Position numbers and translations under genes: made by a program
Notes under the pieces: model-generated
What the model saw: only the letters and a program-made list of their open reading frames with translations
Database searches by the model: none
What the model was told of the DNA's origin: nothing
In this document: one piece after another, positions 18,364 to 27,605 of the stretch
How positions within the stretch are numbered: position 1 is the stretch's first letter
Layout: every line of letters starts with the position of its first letter
Assembly (NCBI GenBank): GCA_963814805.1
Contig: CAWFER010000012.1
Location: 124,001-188,000 of the forward strand
Reading direction: 5' to 3'
Source of the DNA: AP-15 sp963814805
GTDB taxonomy: Bacteria; Pseudomonadota; Alphaproteobacteria; ATCC43930; CGMCC-115725
DNA length: 64,000 bases

Positions 18364-19042
18364 ATGAAGCTCCTAGTTGTTGAAGACGATCGCGAAACCG
18401 CGGCGTATCTGCAGAAGGGGCTCGGCGAGAGCGGCTACATCGTCGACCGCGCCGGCGATGGCCGGCAGGGGCTGTTCATGGCCAGTTCCGGCGGCTACCA
18501 GGCAATCGTGCTCGACCGCATGCTGCCGCAGATGGACGGCCTCGCGATGCTGAGCGCGCTGCGCGCCGCCGACATCCGCACTCCGGCCTTGATCCTCTCC
18601 GCGCTCGGCACGGTCGATGACCGGGTCAAGGGCTTGCGCGCCGGCGGCGATGACTATCTGGTCAAGCCGTTCGCCTTTAGCGAGCTGTTGGCCCGGCTCG
18701 AGGCGCTGCTGCGCCGCGGCTCGGCGAGCGACGGCGACGACGGCGTTGCGGGTCGCCGATCTCGAGCTCGACCTGCTCACCCGCACGGTCAAGCGCGGCG
18801 GCAAGCCGCTCGATCTGCTGCCGCGCGAATTTCGCCTGCTCGAATACCTGATGCGCAACGCCGGCCATGTGGTGACCCGCACGATGCTGCTCGAGCACGT
18901 CTGGGACTATCATTTCGACCCGCAGACCAATGTGATCGACGTGCATGTCAGCCGGCTGCGGCAGAAGATCGACAAGAATTTCGACCGGCCGCTCTTAAAC
19001 ACGGTGCGCGGCGCCGGCTATTGCCTGCGCCTGCCGGAATAG
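18364..19042 (+). CDS. OmpR/PhoB-family response regulator (single frameshift)
   Basis: The receiver domain runs MKLLVVEDDRE with the phosphoacceptor Asp51 in VLDRMLPQMDG and Lys101 in YLVKPFAF. The winged-helix domain continues one base later as LRVADLELDLLTR, LPREFRLLEYLMRNAGHVV and VDVHVSRLRQKID, ending GYCLRLPE. One extra base lies near 18735-18745, in the linker between the domains. After repair the protein is about 225 residues. It is followed 15 bases later by its sensor kinase. The signal sensed is unknown; QseB/TctD-like regulators are the nearest group. Confidence 0.88.
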
Positions 19043-19057
19043 CTGTCTCGCGCCGCG

Positions 19058-20512
19058 ATGGTCGCCGAGAAGCTCCTTTCCCCGGCCGCTGCGCGATCGG
19101 GGTCACCGCCGCGCCGGTTCCCGGCCAATCTGCGGCGACTGCTGCGCACCCATGCGTTTCGCCTGGCCGCGCTCTATTTCCTGGTGTTCGCGGCGTCGGT
19201 CTTGGGGGTGCTGTTTTTCGTCTACTGGACCAGCGCTGATTTTGTCGAGCGCCAGACCGAGGCGACCCTCGATGCCGAGATCAGCGGGCTCGCCGAACAA
19301 TACGCCCAGCGCGGGTTGAGCGGGCTCGTCCAGATCGTCGCCGCACGCAGCGCCGGCGATCGCGGCGACGCGATGCTGTATTTGATCACCGACCCCAACG
19401 GGCGGCCGCTCGCCGGCAATATCGCCGGGTGGCCGGCAGGAGTTCCGGCGCGCACCGGCTGGCTGTCGTTTTCGGTCGAGTCCAAAAGCAAGGGCCATAT
19501 CGAGACCGACCCCGCGCGCGGCCGCCTGATCATCATTTCCGGCGGCTATCGCCTGCTGGTTGGCCGCGACATCAGCGATGCGGCGGCGTTCCGCGACCGG
19601 GTCAAGACGACGCTCTTATGGTCCGGGCTGGCGGCGCTCGGCGTCGGTCTGTTGGGCGGCGCTGCGATGAGCCGCAGGCTGTTGCGCCGGGTCGAGCTGG
19701 TCAACCGCACCAGCGAGCGGGTGATGGCCGGAAACCTGTCGGACCGGGTGCCGCTCGACGGCACCAGCGACGAATTCGATCAGCTCGCCCAGAACCTCAA
19801 CCGCATGCTCGACCAGATCGAGCGGCTGATGACGGCGATGCGCGAGGTCACCGACGATGTCGCGCACGATCTGAAGACGCCGCTGGCCCGCCTGCGCGCC
19901 CGGCTCGAACTGGCCCTGATCGGGCCGCCGGACGCCGCCGCCCAGAGCGAAGCGATCCGCGCTGCGATCGACGAAGCCGACCGGCTGCTGGCGACGTTCA
20001 ACGCGCTGCTCGGCATCGCCGAAGCCGAAGCCGGGGCCCGGCGCGACGCGGCCGAGCCGCTCGACCTCGGCGAAATTGCCGGCGCCGCGGCGGAATTCTA
20101 CGAGCCGGTGGCCGAGGAAAAAGGATTTATCTTGTCGTTGGCGGCTGAACCCGAGGTCAGGATCCGCGGCGATCGCCATCTGCTGTCGCAGACCCTGCAC
20201 AATCTGCTCGATAACGCACTCAAATACGCCGGCGGCGGCGATCTCTCTATCCGGGTGTTCCGGGCCGACGGGCGCGCCGTTCTCGAAGTCGCCGATCGTG
20301 GGCCCGGCATTGCCGAAGCCGACCGCCAAAGCGTGTTCGATCGCTTTGTCCGCCTCGAGCCGAGCCGCAGCACGCCGGGAAACGGGCTCGGCCTCAGCCT
20401 GGTGCGGGCGGTGGCGCGCCGCCATCGTGGCAGCGTGGCGCTGGCCGACAATCTGCCCGGTTTGAAGGTCCGGCTCGAATTCCCGCCGTTCGCAGCGCCG
20501 CCCCCTTCGTAA
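19058..20512 (+). CDS. HAMP-domain sensor histidine kinase
   Basis: 484 residues. TM1 is at about 34-57, a periplasmic domain of roughly 125 residues follows, and TM2 is at about 186-204. A HAMP domain (SRRLLRRVELVNRTSERVMAGN) precedes the H-box with phosphoacceptor His270 in DDVAHDLKTPLARLRARL. The N-box is HNLLDNALKYA, followed by DRGPGIAEAD and NGLGLSLVRAVARRHRG. It phosphorylates the adjacent response regulator. No dedicated ligand domain is recognisable in the periplasmic loop. The pair is not linked to an obvious target gene. Confidence 0.92.
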   Translation: MVAEKLLSPAAARSGSPPRRFPANLRRLLRTHAFRLAALYFLVFAASVLGVLFFVYWTSADFVERQTEATLDAEISGLAEQYAQRGLSGLVQIVAARSAGDRGDAMLYLITDPNGRPLAGNIAGWPAGVPARTGWLSFSVESKSKGHIETDPARGRLIIISGGYRLLVGRDISDAAAFRDRVKTTLLWSGLAALGVGLLGGAAMSRRLLRRVELVNRTSERVMAGNLSDRVPLDGTSDEFDQLAQNLNRMLDQIERLMTAMREVTDDVAHDLKTPLARLRARLELALIGPPDAAAQSEAIRAAIDEADRLLATFNALLGIAEAEAGARRDAAEPLDLGEIAGAAAEFYEPVAEEKGFILSLAAEPEVRIRGDRHLLSQTLHNLLDNALKYAGGGDLSIRVFRADGRAVLEVADRGPGIAEADRQSVFDRFVRLEPSRSTPGNGLGLSLVRAVARRHRGSVALADNLPGLKVRLEFPPFAAPPPS

Positions 20513-20528
20513 CAACGCCGGCGGCTGG

Positions 20529-20723
20529 CTATTCGCCGCCCGTGTCGCCGCCATCCTCGTTGTGCCGGTCGCGGTCTTCGATGCGCCGCGCGGTTTGCGC
20601 CATCATTTCGCGCAGTTCTTGCGGATCGAGCCCGGCGCTGCGCAGCACGGGCTCCATCACCGCGTCGGCGAGCAGATCGTCGAGGCTCGGCCGGTAGCGG
20701 CAGCATTCGACCCTCGTATCCAT
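20529..20723 (-). CDS. Small conserved-looking protein, function unknown
   Basis: 64 residues: MDTRVECCRYRPSLDDLLAD, then VMEPVLRSAGLDPQELREMM, ending in a hydrophilic Asp/Gly tail. The codon pattern looks coding and the amphipathic helix-turn-helix-like composition resembles short uncharacterised proteins in Hyphomicrobiales. GAGG lies 7 bases before the ATG, which supports the start. It converges on the histidine kinase gene, ending 16 bases from it. No function can be assigned. Confidence 0.55.
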   Translation of the reverse strand: MDTRVECCRYRPSLDDLLADAVMEPVLRSAGLDPQELREMMAQTARRIEDRDRHNEDGGDTGGE

Positions 20724-20907
20724 GATCTTCCTCCACGTTCTCTATTCTATGCAGCATCAACGTAAAGCATGACCGCTTTATGTCCGCGGGTCGGAAATTT
20801 CGCGGCAATAGTAGGCGCCATCGCCTTTTTTCGCGCAACGATAGAGCGGCGCCGGGCCCGGTTTGCCGGTCCTGAAGGTGAGGCGCAGGCCGGAAGCGGT
20901 CCGCGGG

Positions 20908-21528
20908 TCATTGCACGTTTACGTAAGTGCTGGACGGGTAATAGGGGTGGTAGATCGTTACTGGGAACAGCACGGTGCGCCCGGGCGGCACGGGGTCGGG
21001 CGGCGCCGCGCTGGGCGGCGCTGCCGGCTGGGGCGCGGCCATGGCTGTTTGCGCCACCGGGGCAGACGGGGCAGCCACGCCGCCGCCCAGGGCGGGGAGC
21101 GGCGCTGCGGCAGCAACGGGCGGTGCGAGCGGGGCGGAAGTGCCGGCAGATGGCGGCGGGTATTCGGCAACGCCGGGACCCGGTTCTCCGCAGTTTTTTT
21201 GTGAGGCCAAGGCGCCAAGATATTGCTGGCGACTTTGCAGGGCCGTGATCTCCGTGCTTGCGGCGCCCTGGAAATCCATCCCGAACCACAAAGGCCAGAT
21301 AAAGAGGCCAGCGACGCCCGCGGCGACGTTCTGCGCGACTTTCTCGCTTTCTTCACCGCCAAGTTCTTAAATCTTTGCATTGTTCGCCTGGACTTCGGCT
21401 GCTATCGCAGTACAGTCCATAAATCGGTCCTGGGGTTGGATCACTGCGACCGGCTGCGGCGCCCGTCCGGCGCAGCCTGCCAACACGATGGCGCTCCCTA
21501 TCGCAACGTAGGCTCTGAGCGTGCGCAC
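20908..21528 (-). pseudogene. Lipoprotein gene with an in-frame TAA stop
   Basis: From the GTG at 21528 the frame reads MRTLRAYVAIGSAIVLAGCA, a lipoprotein signal with lipobox LAGC, then AIAAEVQANNAKI and a TAA at 21367-21369. In the same frame the sequence continues ELGGEESEKVAQNVAAGVAG, FIWPLWFGMDFQGAASTEIT and an Ala/Pro-rich tail ending YYPSSTYVNVQ. The WPLWFGMDFQGAASTEITAL block is conserved in a family of alphaproteobacterial lipoproteins as I know them, so the stop interrupts one gene. A CAA-to-TAA change would explain it. A third segment in another frame downstream (CAKKGDGAYYCREISDPRT, ending near 20788) may be its original C-terminus. Confidence 0.6.
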
Positions 21529-21672
21529 AATTCCAGCGGCTCCGGCTAGGCGGCCAATACATTGATGAGGATTGGCTCGCCGGTTCGCGCCCATTGCGCC
21601 GCAGAGAGATTGACAATTCGTAAAGGCGGTCCGGCTAAAAGGCCGGTTCGCGCCCAAGCGGCGCGACGACGG

Positions 21673-22518
21673 CTAAGCCGACAGCTCGCTATAGGTGACG
21701 CGGCGGATGCCGAGTTCCTCGATGCGGGCTTTGAGCTCCGGGCTGAGCAAGGCCGCCAGCTCGTCCTGATGGCGGTAGTCCGGCGTTGCCGCGGCGAGAG
21801 CGGCGCCGCGCTCGACCGCCGGATGGAAGTAGATTTCGCTGACGCCCTCGGGCAAATGCGGCAGCAGGCGCATCACCCGCTCCTCGGTCATGCCGCCGCT
21901 CCAGGCGAGGCCGAATAGATGGTCGTTGACGGTGAGGCCGGCCCCCCGCGCGCGCCGCCGCAGCCGCAGGGCCCACGGCCGGTAGAGCGGCGCCCGATAG
22001 CGCTCCCGCGGAAAGGCGGCGCGCAACGCCCCGACCGGCTCGGCCGGGACGCGCATCGCTTTCATGCCGTACTCGCGGCCAATCTCGACGATCAGCGCCG
22101 CGACGGTCGGATGCAGGTGCATGTGCTTGTGGGCGTTGACGTGGTCGAGCTCCAGGCCGGTCGCGCGGAAGGCTTCGAACTGGGCGCGGATCTCGGCCGC
22201 CAATTGGTGCCGGACCTGCGGCAGAAAGAAAAACCGAACGCCGGCTCGGGCCATGTTGCGGTTGAATTCGCCATCGGCGCCGACCAGCGCCGCGACCGCG
22301 GCGGGCGGCGATGCCGGGCGGCCATCGACCAGCGCCAGATGGAGCCCGACCCGCAGCCCCGGCAGCCCGCGGGCGCGCGCCGCCGCGTCGGCCGCCGCCG
22401 GGGCGGCGACCATCAGGCTGGCGGTTGACAGGATACCGTGCCGGTGGGCCTGATCGACGGCCTGGTTGACCGCCGGGTCGAGGCCGAAATCGTCGGCGCA
22501 AATGATCAGCTGCTTCAA
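21673..22518 (-). CDS. hpnK: HpnK, hopanoid-associated YdjC-like deacetylase
   Basis: 281 residues with a TTG start (TTG AAG CAG). The YdjC/ChbG fold is shown by IICADDFGLDPAVNQAVDQA at the N-terminus (metal-binding Asp), LRVGLHLALVDGRP, and LDHVNAHKHMHLHP with the histidine cluster. In hopanoid producers HpnK is proposed to deacetylate the N-acetylglucosaminyl hopanoid made by HpnI (published pathway; not shown here). It is 260 bases downstream of hpnJ; that gap is AT-rich and contains no other gene that I see, so hpnK may have its own promoter. Confidence 0.88.
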   Translation of the reverse strand: MKQLIICADDFGLDPAVNQAVDQAHRHGILSTASLMVAAPAAADAAARARGLPGLRVGLHLALVDGRPASPPAAVAALVGADGEFNRNMARAGVRFFFLPQVRHQLAAEIRAQFEAFRATGLELDHVNAHKHMHLHPTVAALIVEIGREYGMKAMRVPAEPVGALRAAFPRERYRAPLYRPWALRLRRRARGAGLTVNDHLFGLAWSGGMTEERVMRLLPHLPEGVSEIYFHPAVERGAALAAATPDYRHQDELAALLSPELKARIEELGIRRVTYSELSA

Positions 22519-22779
22519 GCGGGTAACGCCGAATGCGATAACCGGCGGTTCGCCAGCGGGTCGTCGTTAACGCTGCTAGATCCGGCCGTTCGCACCCTCA
22601 CCAAACCGGGTGTAAGTAACGAAAAATACGGGCTGCACATTCAGCATTCATGGCATTTCCATTGACCCCACCTCCTGCACAACCGCTGCAACATTTGTCC
22701 AGGCAATGTTCCACAAAATGATTGTACAAACCCGAAATAGAGAAACTGGCGTCGCGGAGATAACTAATTTCGAAATTGT

Positions 22780-24207
22780 TCAGCCGGCCATCTCGCGGTG
22801 GCGCAGGAAGTGAAAGAACTCGACGCCTTCGCGCAGCCGGCGGCGCAGCATCTGCGGGCTGCGAAGCATCTCGGCGACCAGCTCGGCGATCTTTTTCCGG
22901 CGGAAGTAGAAGCGCTTGTAGAAGGTTTCGAGCGACTGGAAGATTTCGGTATGCGACAGATGCGGATAGTGCAGCGGGGCGATCTGCACCCCCTGCTCGT
23001 CTATCAGCTCGGCATGGCCGACATCGAGCCAGCCATTCTCGATCGCCTCTCGATACAGCGCGGTGCCGGGATAGGGCGCCGCCAGCGACACTTGGATCGT
23101 GTGCGGGTTGATCTCGCCGGCAAAGCGGATGGTCTCCTCGATCGTCTCCTTCAACTCGCCCGGGAGCCCGAGGATGAAGGTGCCGTGGATCGTGATCCCC
23201 AGCTCATGGCAATCCTTGGTGAAGCGCCGGGCGATGTCGATCCGCATGCCTTTCTTGATGTTGTTGAGGATCTGCTGGTTGCCCAATTCATAGCCGACGA
23301 GCAGCAGGCGCAAGCCATTGTCGCGCAGGATTTCGAGGGTTGAGCGCGGCACGTTGGCCTTGGCGTTGCACGACCAGGTGACGCCGAGCCGGCCCAATTC
23401 GCGCGCGATCGCCTCGGCCCGCGGGCGGTCGTCGGTAAAGGTGTCGTCGTCGAAAAAGAATTCTTTGATCTGCGGAAACCAGCTCCGGGCGAGGCGGATC
23501 TCCTCGATCACGTGAGCCACCGAGCGCACCCGGTAGCGATGCCCGCCGACCGTCTGCGGCCACAGGCAGAAAGTGCATTTCGAGCGGCAGCCGCGCCCGG
23601 TGTAGAGCGACAGATAAGGGTGCTGCAGATAGCCGATGAAATAGTCCTCAACCTTGAGATCGCGCTTGTAGACTTGGCTGACGAACGGCAGCTGGTCCAT
23701 GTCTTCGAGGATGGCGCGGTCGCGGTTGTGGCTGACCCCGCCACTGCCGTTGCGCCAGCTCAGCCCGTCGATCGCCTCGAGCGCACGGCCCTCGGCCACT
23801 TCCTTGATCGTGAAATCGAACTCCTCGCGGGCGACGAAGTCGAGCGCGGCCGAGGCCTTCAGACTGTCCTCCGGCTCGACCGCGACCTTGGCCCCGACCA
23901 TGCCGATCTTGAGCCGCGGGTTCGCTTCCTTCAGCGCCTGGGCGACCTTGACGTCAGAAGCAAAGGACGGGGTCGAGGTGTGCAGCACCGCGAGCTCATA
24001 GTCGCCGGCGAGCGGCAGCACATCGGAGAGCTTGAGCCGCGCCGGCGGCGCATCGACCAGCCGGCTGCCTGGCACCAGTGCCGCTGGTTGGGCGAGCCAG
24101 GTCGGATACCAGAATGAGCGGATCTCGCGCCGCGCCTGATAGCGCGAGCCGGCGCCGCCGTCGAAGCCATCAAAGGACGGCGGGTGCAGGAACAAGGTCT
24201 TCATCAT
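22780..24207 (-). CDS. hpnJ: HpnJ, radical SAM protein of bacteriohopanetetrol cyclitol ether synthesis
   Basis: 475 residues. An N-terminal B12-binding-like region (to about 190) precedes the radical SAM core with Cys207, Cys211 and Cys214 in GRGCRSKCTFC, followed by FFFDDDTFTDDRPRAEAIA. HpnJ contracts the glucosamine ring to the cyclitol ether of BHT (family knowledge). Its ATG overlaps the hpnI stop (TGATG) and a second ATG follows directly, so translation is coupled to hpnI. Confidence 0.92.
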   Translation of the reverse strand: MMKTLFLHPPSFDGFDGGAGSRYQARREIRSFWYPTWLAQPAALVPGSRLVDAPPARLKLSDVLPLAGDYELAVLHTSTPSFASDVKVAQALKEANPRLKIGMVGAKVAVEPEDSLKASAALDFVAREEFDFTIKEVAEGRALEAIDGLSWRNGSGGVSHNRDRAILEDMDQLPFVSQVYKRDLKVEDYFIGYLQHPYLSLYTGRGCRSKCTFCLWPQTVGGHRYRVRSVAHVIEEIRLARSWFPQIKEFFFDDDTFTDDRPRAEAIARELGRLGVTWSCNAKANVPRSTLEILRDNGLRLLLVGYELGNQQILNNIKKGMRIDIARRFTKDCHELGITIHGTFILGLPGELKETIEETIRFAGEINPHTIQVSLAAPYPGTALYREAIENGWLDVGHAELIDEQGVQIAPLHYPHLSHTEIFQSLETFYKRFYFRRKKIAELVAEMLRSPQMLRRRLREGVEFFHFLRHREMAG

Positions 24208-25346
24208 CAGGCCTGATCTCCGTCGACGCTCATATGGCCGCTTGGCGCGATGCGGAAATGCCGGTCTCGCCAGAACACCGTGCGCGCAAAGAAGCTGGCG
24301 ACGAACACGGCAAACGACAAGGCGTCGCGCACCGGGATCAGCCAAGGCCGGGCTGCGGGCATGCCGAGCGCGCCGGCCATGGCCCGCGCGCCGAGCCATC
24401 TCGCCAGATAGGTGATTCCAACAACGGCGCAGGCGGTCAAGTCAAATCCGGTGATCGCGGCGACGAGCGCCGCTACCGCCAGCGGATGGGTCACGATCGA
24501 ACCGGCATAGGCCGCTGGGGCGACCGCCCGCACGGTGCGCGCCCAGCGCAACTCGTGACGCCACAATGCGGCCAGCGACGGTTCGCTCACCCGCGCTTCG
24601 ACCACATAAGGCGACAGCGCCATCGCGAGACCCGCCTCGCGCGCCGCATCCCCCAGGCGGTGATCGTCGGCGAGCTCGTCGCGGAAGCGGGCGAAGCCGC
24701 CGATGCGCTCCAAGGTCTGGCGGCGCAGCGCGATGGTGGCCCCAAAGCAGCCGCGGCCGACGCCCAGCGCCGCACCGACCAGGGCGCCCGGCAAAAACCC
24801 GAAATTGATCTGCATCGCCCCAAGCTCGGACCAGACGCCGCCGGTCGACACACCTTTATAGAGGCAAGTGACGAGCCCGACCTTGGGATCGCCGAGCGGC
24901 GCGGTGACCGCAGCCAGATAGCGCCGATCGACCCGCATGTCGCTGTCGGCGAGGACCAGGAGATCGTGGCGCGCCGCCGGCAGCATGTTTTCGAGGTTCG
25001 CCACTTTGCCGTTGCTGCCGCGCGTTTTGCCGTCGACGACCAGGGCCACTTCGCCGCCCGGATAATCGCGAACCAGCCTGCGGGCGGCGTCGAGCGCGCC
25101 GTCCTGCGGGTCGGTGACCCCAAGCACGATCTGCCGCGCCGGGTAGTCCTGCTCGGCGAAGGAGCGCAAATTGTCGTAGAGTCCCGGCTCGCTGCCGTGC
25201 AGCGGCTTCAAGATCGAGACCGCAGGCTGCTCCGCCGCGGGGGGCAAGCCGCGTCGGGCAAAGCGAATGACGGCCAGCGGCGCGCCGAGCAGATAGACCC
25301 ACCCAGGCAGGAGCAGCAGCACGGCGATCGCGCCCGCCGGGTTCAT
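24207..25346 (-). CDS. hpnI: HpnI, hopanoid glycosyltransferase
   Basis: 379 residues. An N-terminal TM helix (AIAVLLLLPGWVYLLGAPL) is followed by a GT-A ceramide-glucosyltransferase-like domain: VSILKPLHGSEPGLYDNLRS, LADSDMRVD (DxD-type metal site) and RFRDELADDHRLGD. Two or three TM helices close the protein. HpnI adds N-acetylglucosamine to bacteriohopanetetrol (published for Burkholderia). Start chosen at the ATG at 25346, where the membrane anchor begins. It is divergent from ispH and first in hpnI-J(-K). Confidence 0.92.
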   Translation of the reverse strand: MNPAGAIAVLLLLPGWVYLLGAPLAVIRFARRGLPPAAEQPAVSILKPLHGSEPGLYDNLRSFAEQDYPARQIVLGVTDPQDGALDAARRLVRDYPGGEVALVVDGKTRGSNGKVANLENMLPAARHDLLVLADSDMRVDRRYLAAVTAPLGDPKVGLVTCLYKGVSTGGVWSELGAMQINFGFLPGALVGAALGVGRGCFGATIALRRQTLERIGGFARFRDELADDHRLGDAAREAGLAMALSPYVVEARVSEPSLAALWRHELRWARTVRAVAPAAYAGSIVTHPLAVAALVAAITGFDLTACAVVGITYLARWLGARAMAGALGMPAARPWLIPVRDALSFAVFVASFFARTVFWRDRHFRIAPSGHMSVDGDQA

Positions 25347-25420
25347 GGCAAGCCCGTCACACCCGGCGACGATTGCGCGGGCGAGGCGAAGGGAGTAGTG
25401 GCGGGGACCGGGCGTTGACC

Positions 25421-25443
25421 TATATCCAAGGGTTATATCCAAG
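25421..25443. promoter_or_regulatory. Direct repeat in the hpnI-ispH divergent region
   Basis: TATATCCAAG occurs at 25421-25430 and again at 25434-25443, a 13-base period, and is preceded by TTGACC at 25415-25420. It is the only AT-rich patch between the two divergent start codons. It could be a regulator site or part of the ispH promoter; the -35 to -10 spacing is not right for a standard promoter. Confidence 0.35.
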
Positions 25444-25485
25444 CTGTCGAAGACCGGCCCTGCCGGCGTGAGGCGACGAGGTAGC

Positions 25486-26421
25486 ATGATGCGGGTCGTA
25501 CTAGCGCAGCCGCGAGGATTTTGCGCCGGGGTCGAACGGGCGATCGAGATCGTCGAACGCGCGCTCGACAAGTACGGGCCGCCAATCTACGTGCGCCATG
25601 AGATTGTTCATAATCGGCACGTCGTCGAGCGGCTGCGCGGCAAAGGGGCGCATTTTGTCGACGAGATCGACGAGGTGCCGCCGGGCAGCGTCACCATCTT
25701 CAGCGCCCACGGGGTCGCCAGCACGATCGAGGAGCGCGCCGCCGCGCGCGGCCTGCCGGTCATCGACGCGACCTGTCCGCTGGTCTCCAAAGTGCATATC
25801 GAGGGCCAGCGCTATGCCAATCAGGGCCGCGAGATCATCCTGATCGGGCATGCCTTTCATCCCGAGATCGTCGGCACAATGGGGCGGATCGACGGCCGCG
25901 TGCATCTGATCTCGACCCCCGAGGAGGTGGCCGGGCTGCGCGTCGCCGACCCCGACAAGCTCGCCTTCATCACTCAGACGACCTTGAGCGTCGACGACAC
26001 CCGCGCGGTGATCGAAGCCTTGAAGGCGCGCTTTCCCTCGATCGTCGGCCCCGACACCAAGGATATCTGCTACGCAACCCAGAATCGCCAGCGCGCGGCC
26101 CGCGAACTCGCCGGGATCGTCGATGTGGTGCTGGTGGTTGGCGCGCCGAACAGCTCGAACTCGAACCGGCTGCGCGAGATCGCCGCGGAAAGCGGGGTGG
26201 CGAGCTATCTGATCGAGGATGCGGCGGCGCTCGACCCGCGCTGGGTCGAAGGTGCGGCCGCGGTCGGCATCACCGCCGGCGCCTCGGCCCCGGCCGAGCT
26301 GGTCGAGGCGCTGATCGACCGTCTGCGCGAACTCGCCCCGATCGAGCTCGCGGTCCTGCCCGGCGTCACCGAGAACGTGCGCTTCCGTATGCCGCCGCAA
26401 CTCGCCGAAGCCGCCGGCTGA
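25486..26421 (+). CDS. ispH: IspH, 4-hydroxy-3-methylbut-2-enyl diphosphate reductase
   Basis: 311 residues with the three [4Fe-4S] ligands Cys13 (RGFCAGV), Cys97 (DATCPLV) and Cys195 (KDICYATQNRQ), plus the HGV and SSNS substrate-binding segments. IspH makes IPP and DMAPP in the last step of the MEP pathway, the precursor supply for squalene and hopanoids. A GAGGT lies just before two consecutive ATGs at 25486 and 25489; either may be used. It is followed by hpnH across 41 bases, so isoprenoid supply and hopanoid elongation are probably co-transcribed. Confidence 0.95.
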   Translation: MMRVVLAQPRGFCAGVERAIEIVERALDKYGPPIYVRHEIVHNRHVVERLRGKGAHFVDEIDEVPPGSVTIFSAHGVASTIEERAAARGLPVIDATCPLVSKVHIEGQRYANQGREIILIGHAFHPEIVGTMGRIDGRVHLISTPEEVAGLRVADPDKLAFITQTTLSVDDTRAVIEALKARFPSIVGPDTKDICYATQNRQRAARELAGIVDVVLVVGAPNSSNSNRLREIAAESGVASYLIEDAAALDPRWVEGAAAVGITAGASAPAELVEALIDRLRELAPIELAVLPGVTENVRFRMPPQLAEAAG

Positions 26422-26462
26422 CGGCGGGTCCGACATCGAAATATTTGGAACGAGGATTCGCC

Positions 26463-27605
26463 GTGGCCATTCCGTTGCGCCAAACCGTCCGGGTCGGTGC
26501 CTATGTGCTCGGGCGCCATCTGCGCCGGGTCGAGCGCTATCCGCTGGTGCTGATGCTCGAGCCGCTGTTCCGCTGCAATCTGGCCTGCGCCGGGTGCGGC
26601 AAGATCGACTATCCCGATGCGATCCTCAACCAGCGCCTCTCGGTCGCAGAATGCCTTGATGCGGTCGAGGAATGCGGCGCCCCGATCGTGGTCCTCGCCG
26701 GCGGCGAGCCGCTGTTGCATCGCGACATCGCCGAGATCGCGCGGGGCATCATCGCCCGGAAAAAATTCGTCTATCTGTGCACCAACGCGCTGCTGCTCGA
26801 AAAAAAGCTCGATCAGTTCGAGCCCAACCCCTATTTCGCCTGGACCGTGCATCTCGACGGTGATCGCGAGGAGCACGACCGCTCGGTGTGCCAGGACGGG
26901 GTTTACGAGCGCGCCGTCGCGGCGATCGGGCGGGCGAAGTCGCGCGGCTTTCGGGTCAACATCAACGCCACCCTGTTCGACAATGCCGATCCCGAGCGGG
27001 TCGCCCAATTTTTCGATCGGGTCAGCGAGCTCGGCCTCGATGGGATCACCGTCTCTCCGGGCTACGCCTATGAGCGCGCGCCCGACCAGGAGCATTTTCT
27101 CAACCGACGGCGCACCAAGGAATTGTTTCGCGGCGTCTTCGCCCGCCGCCGCCGCGACTGGTCGTTCAACCAGTCGAGCCTGTTCCTCGATTTTCTCGCC
27201 GGCAATCAATCCTACCGGTGCACGCCGTGGGGCAACCCGACCCGGAATTTCTTTGGCTGGCAGCGTCCGTGCTATCTGCTCGGCGAGGGTTACGCCAAGA
27301 CCTTCAAGGAGCTGATGGAGGAGACCGACTGGGACGCATACGGCACCGGCAATTACGAAAAATGCGCCGATTGCATGGTCCACAGCGGCTACGAGGCGAC
27401 CGCGGTCATGGATACGGTGCGTCATCCGCTGAAGGCGGCGGCCGTTGCCTTGCGCGGGGTGCGCACCCGCGGCGACATGGCGGCCGAGATCCCGCTCGAC
27501 CGCCAGCGTCCGGCCGAATACGCGCTCTCCCGGCACGTCGCCGAAGCGATGGCGCGGCTAGGCGAGCGCCGCGAGCCCGTGCAAGGCGCGGGCGGCCCCG
27601 GCTAG
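26463..27605 (+). CDS. hpnH: HpnH, radical SAM adenosyl hopane synthase
   Basis: 380 residues with a GTG start at 26463, preceded by GGAACGAGGA; the in-frame TTG at 26445 is outside the family. The radical SAM cysteines are Cys38, Cys42 and Cys45 in FRCNLACAGC. ILAGGEPLLHRD-type sequence and a C-terminal SPASM-like region (CTPWGNPTRNFFGWQRPCY, then CADCMVHSGYE) follow. HpnH joins 5'-deoxyadenosine to diploptene/hopene, the first step of side-chain extension (published function). Its 3' end overlaps hpnG on the other strand by 48 bases. Confidence 0.95.
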   Translation: MAIPLRQTVRVGAYVLGRHLRRVERYPLVLMLEPLFRCNLACAGCGKIDYPDAILNQRLSVAECLDAVEECGAPIVVLAGGEPLLHRDIAEIARGIIARKKFVYLCTNALLLEKKLDQFEPNPYFAWTVHLDGDREEHDRSVCQDGVYERAVAAIGRAKSRGFRVNINATLFDNADPERVAQFFDRVSELGLDGITVSPGYAYERAPDQEHFLNRRRTKELFRGVFARRRRDWSFNQSSLFLDFLAGNQSYRCTPWGNPTRNFFGWQRPCYLLGEGYAKTFKELMEETDWDAYGTGNYEKCADCMVHSGYEATAVMDTVRHPLKAAAVALRGVRTRGDMAAEIPLDRQRPAEYALSRHVAEAMARLGERREPVQGAGGPG

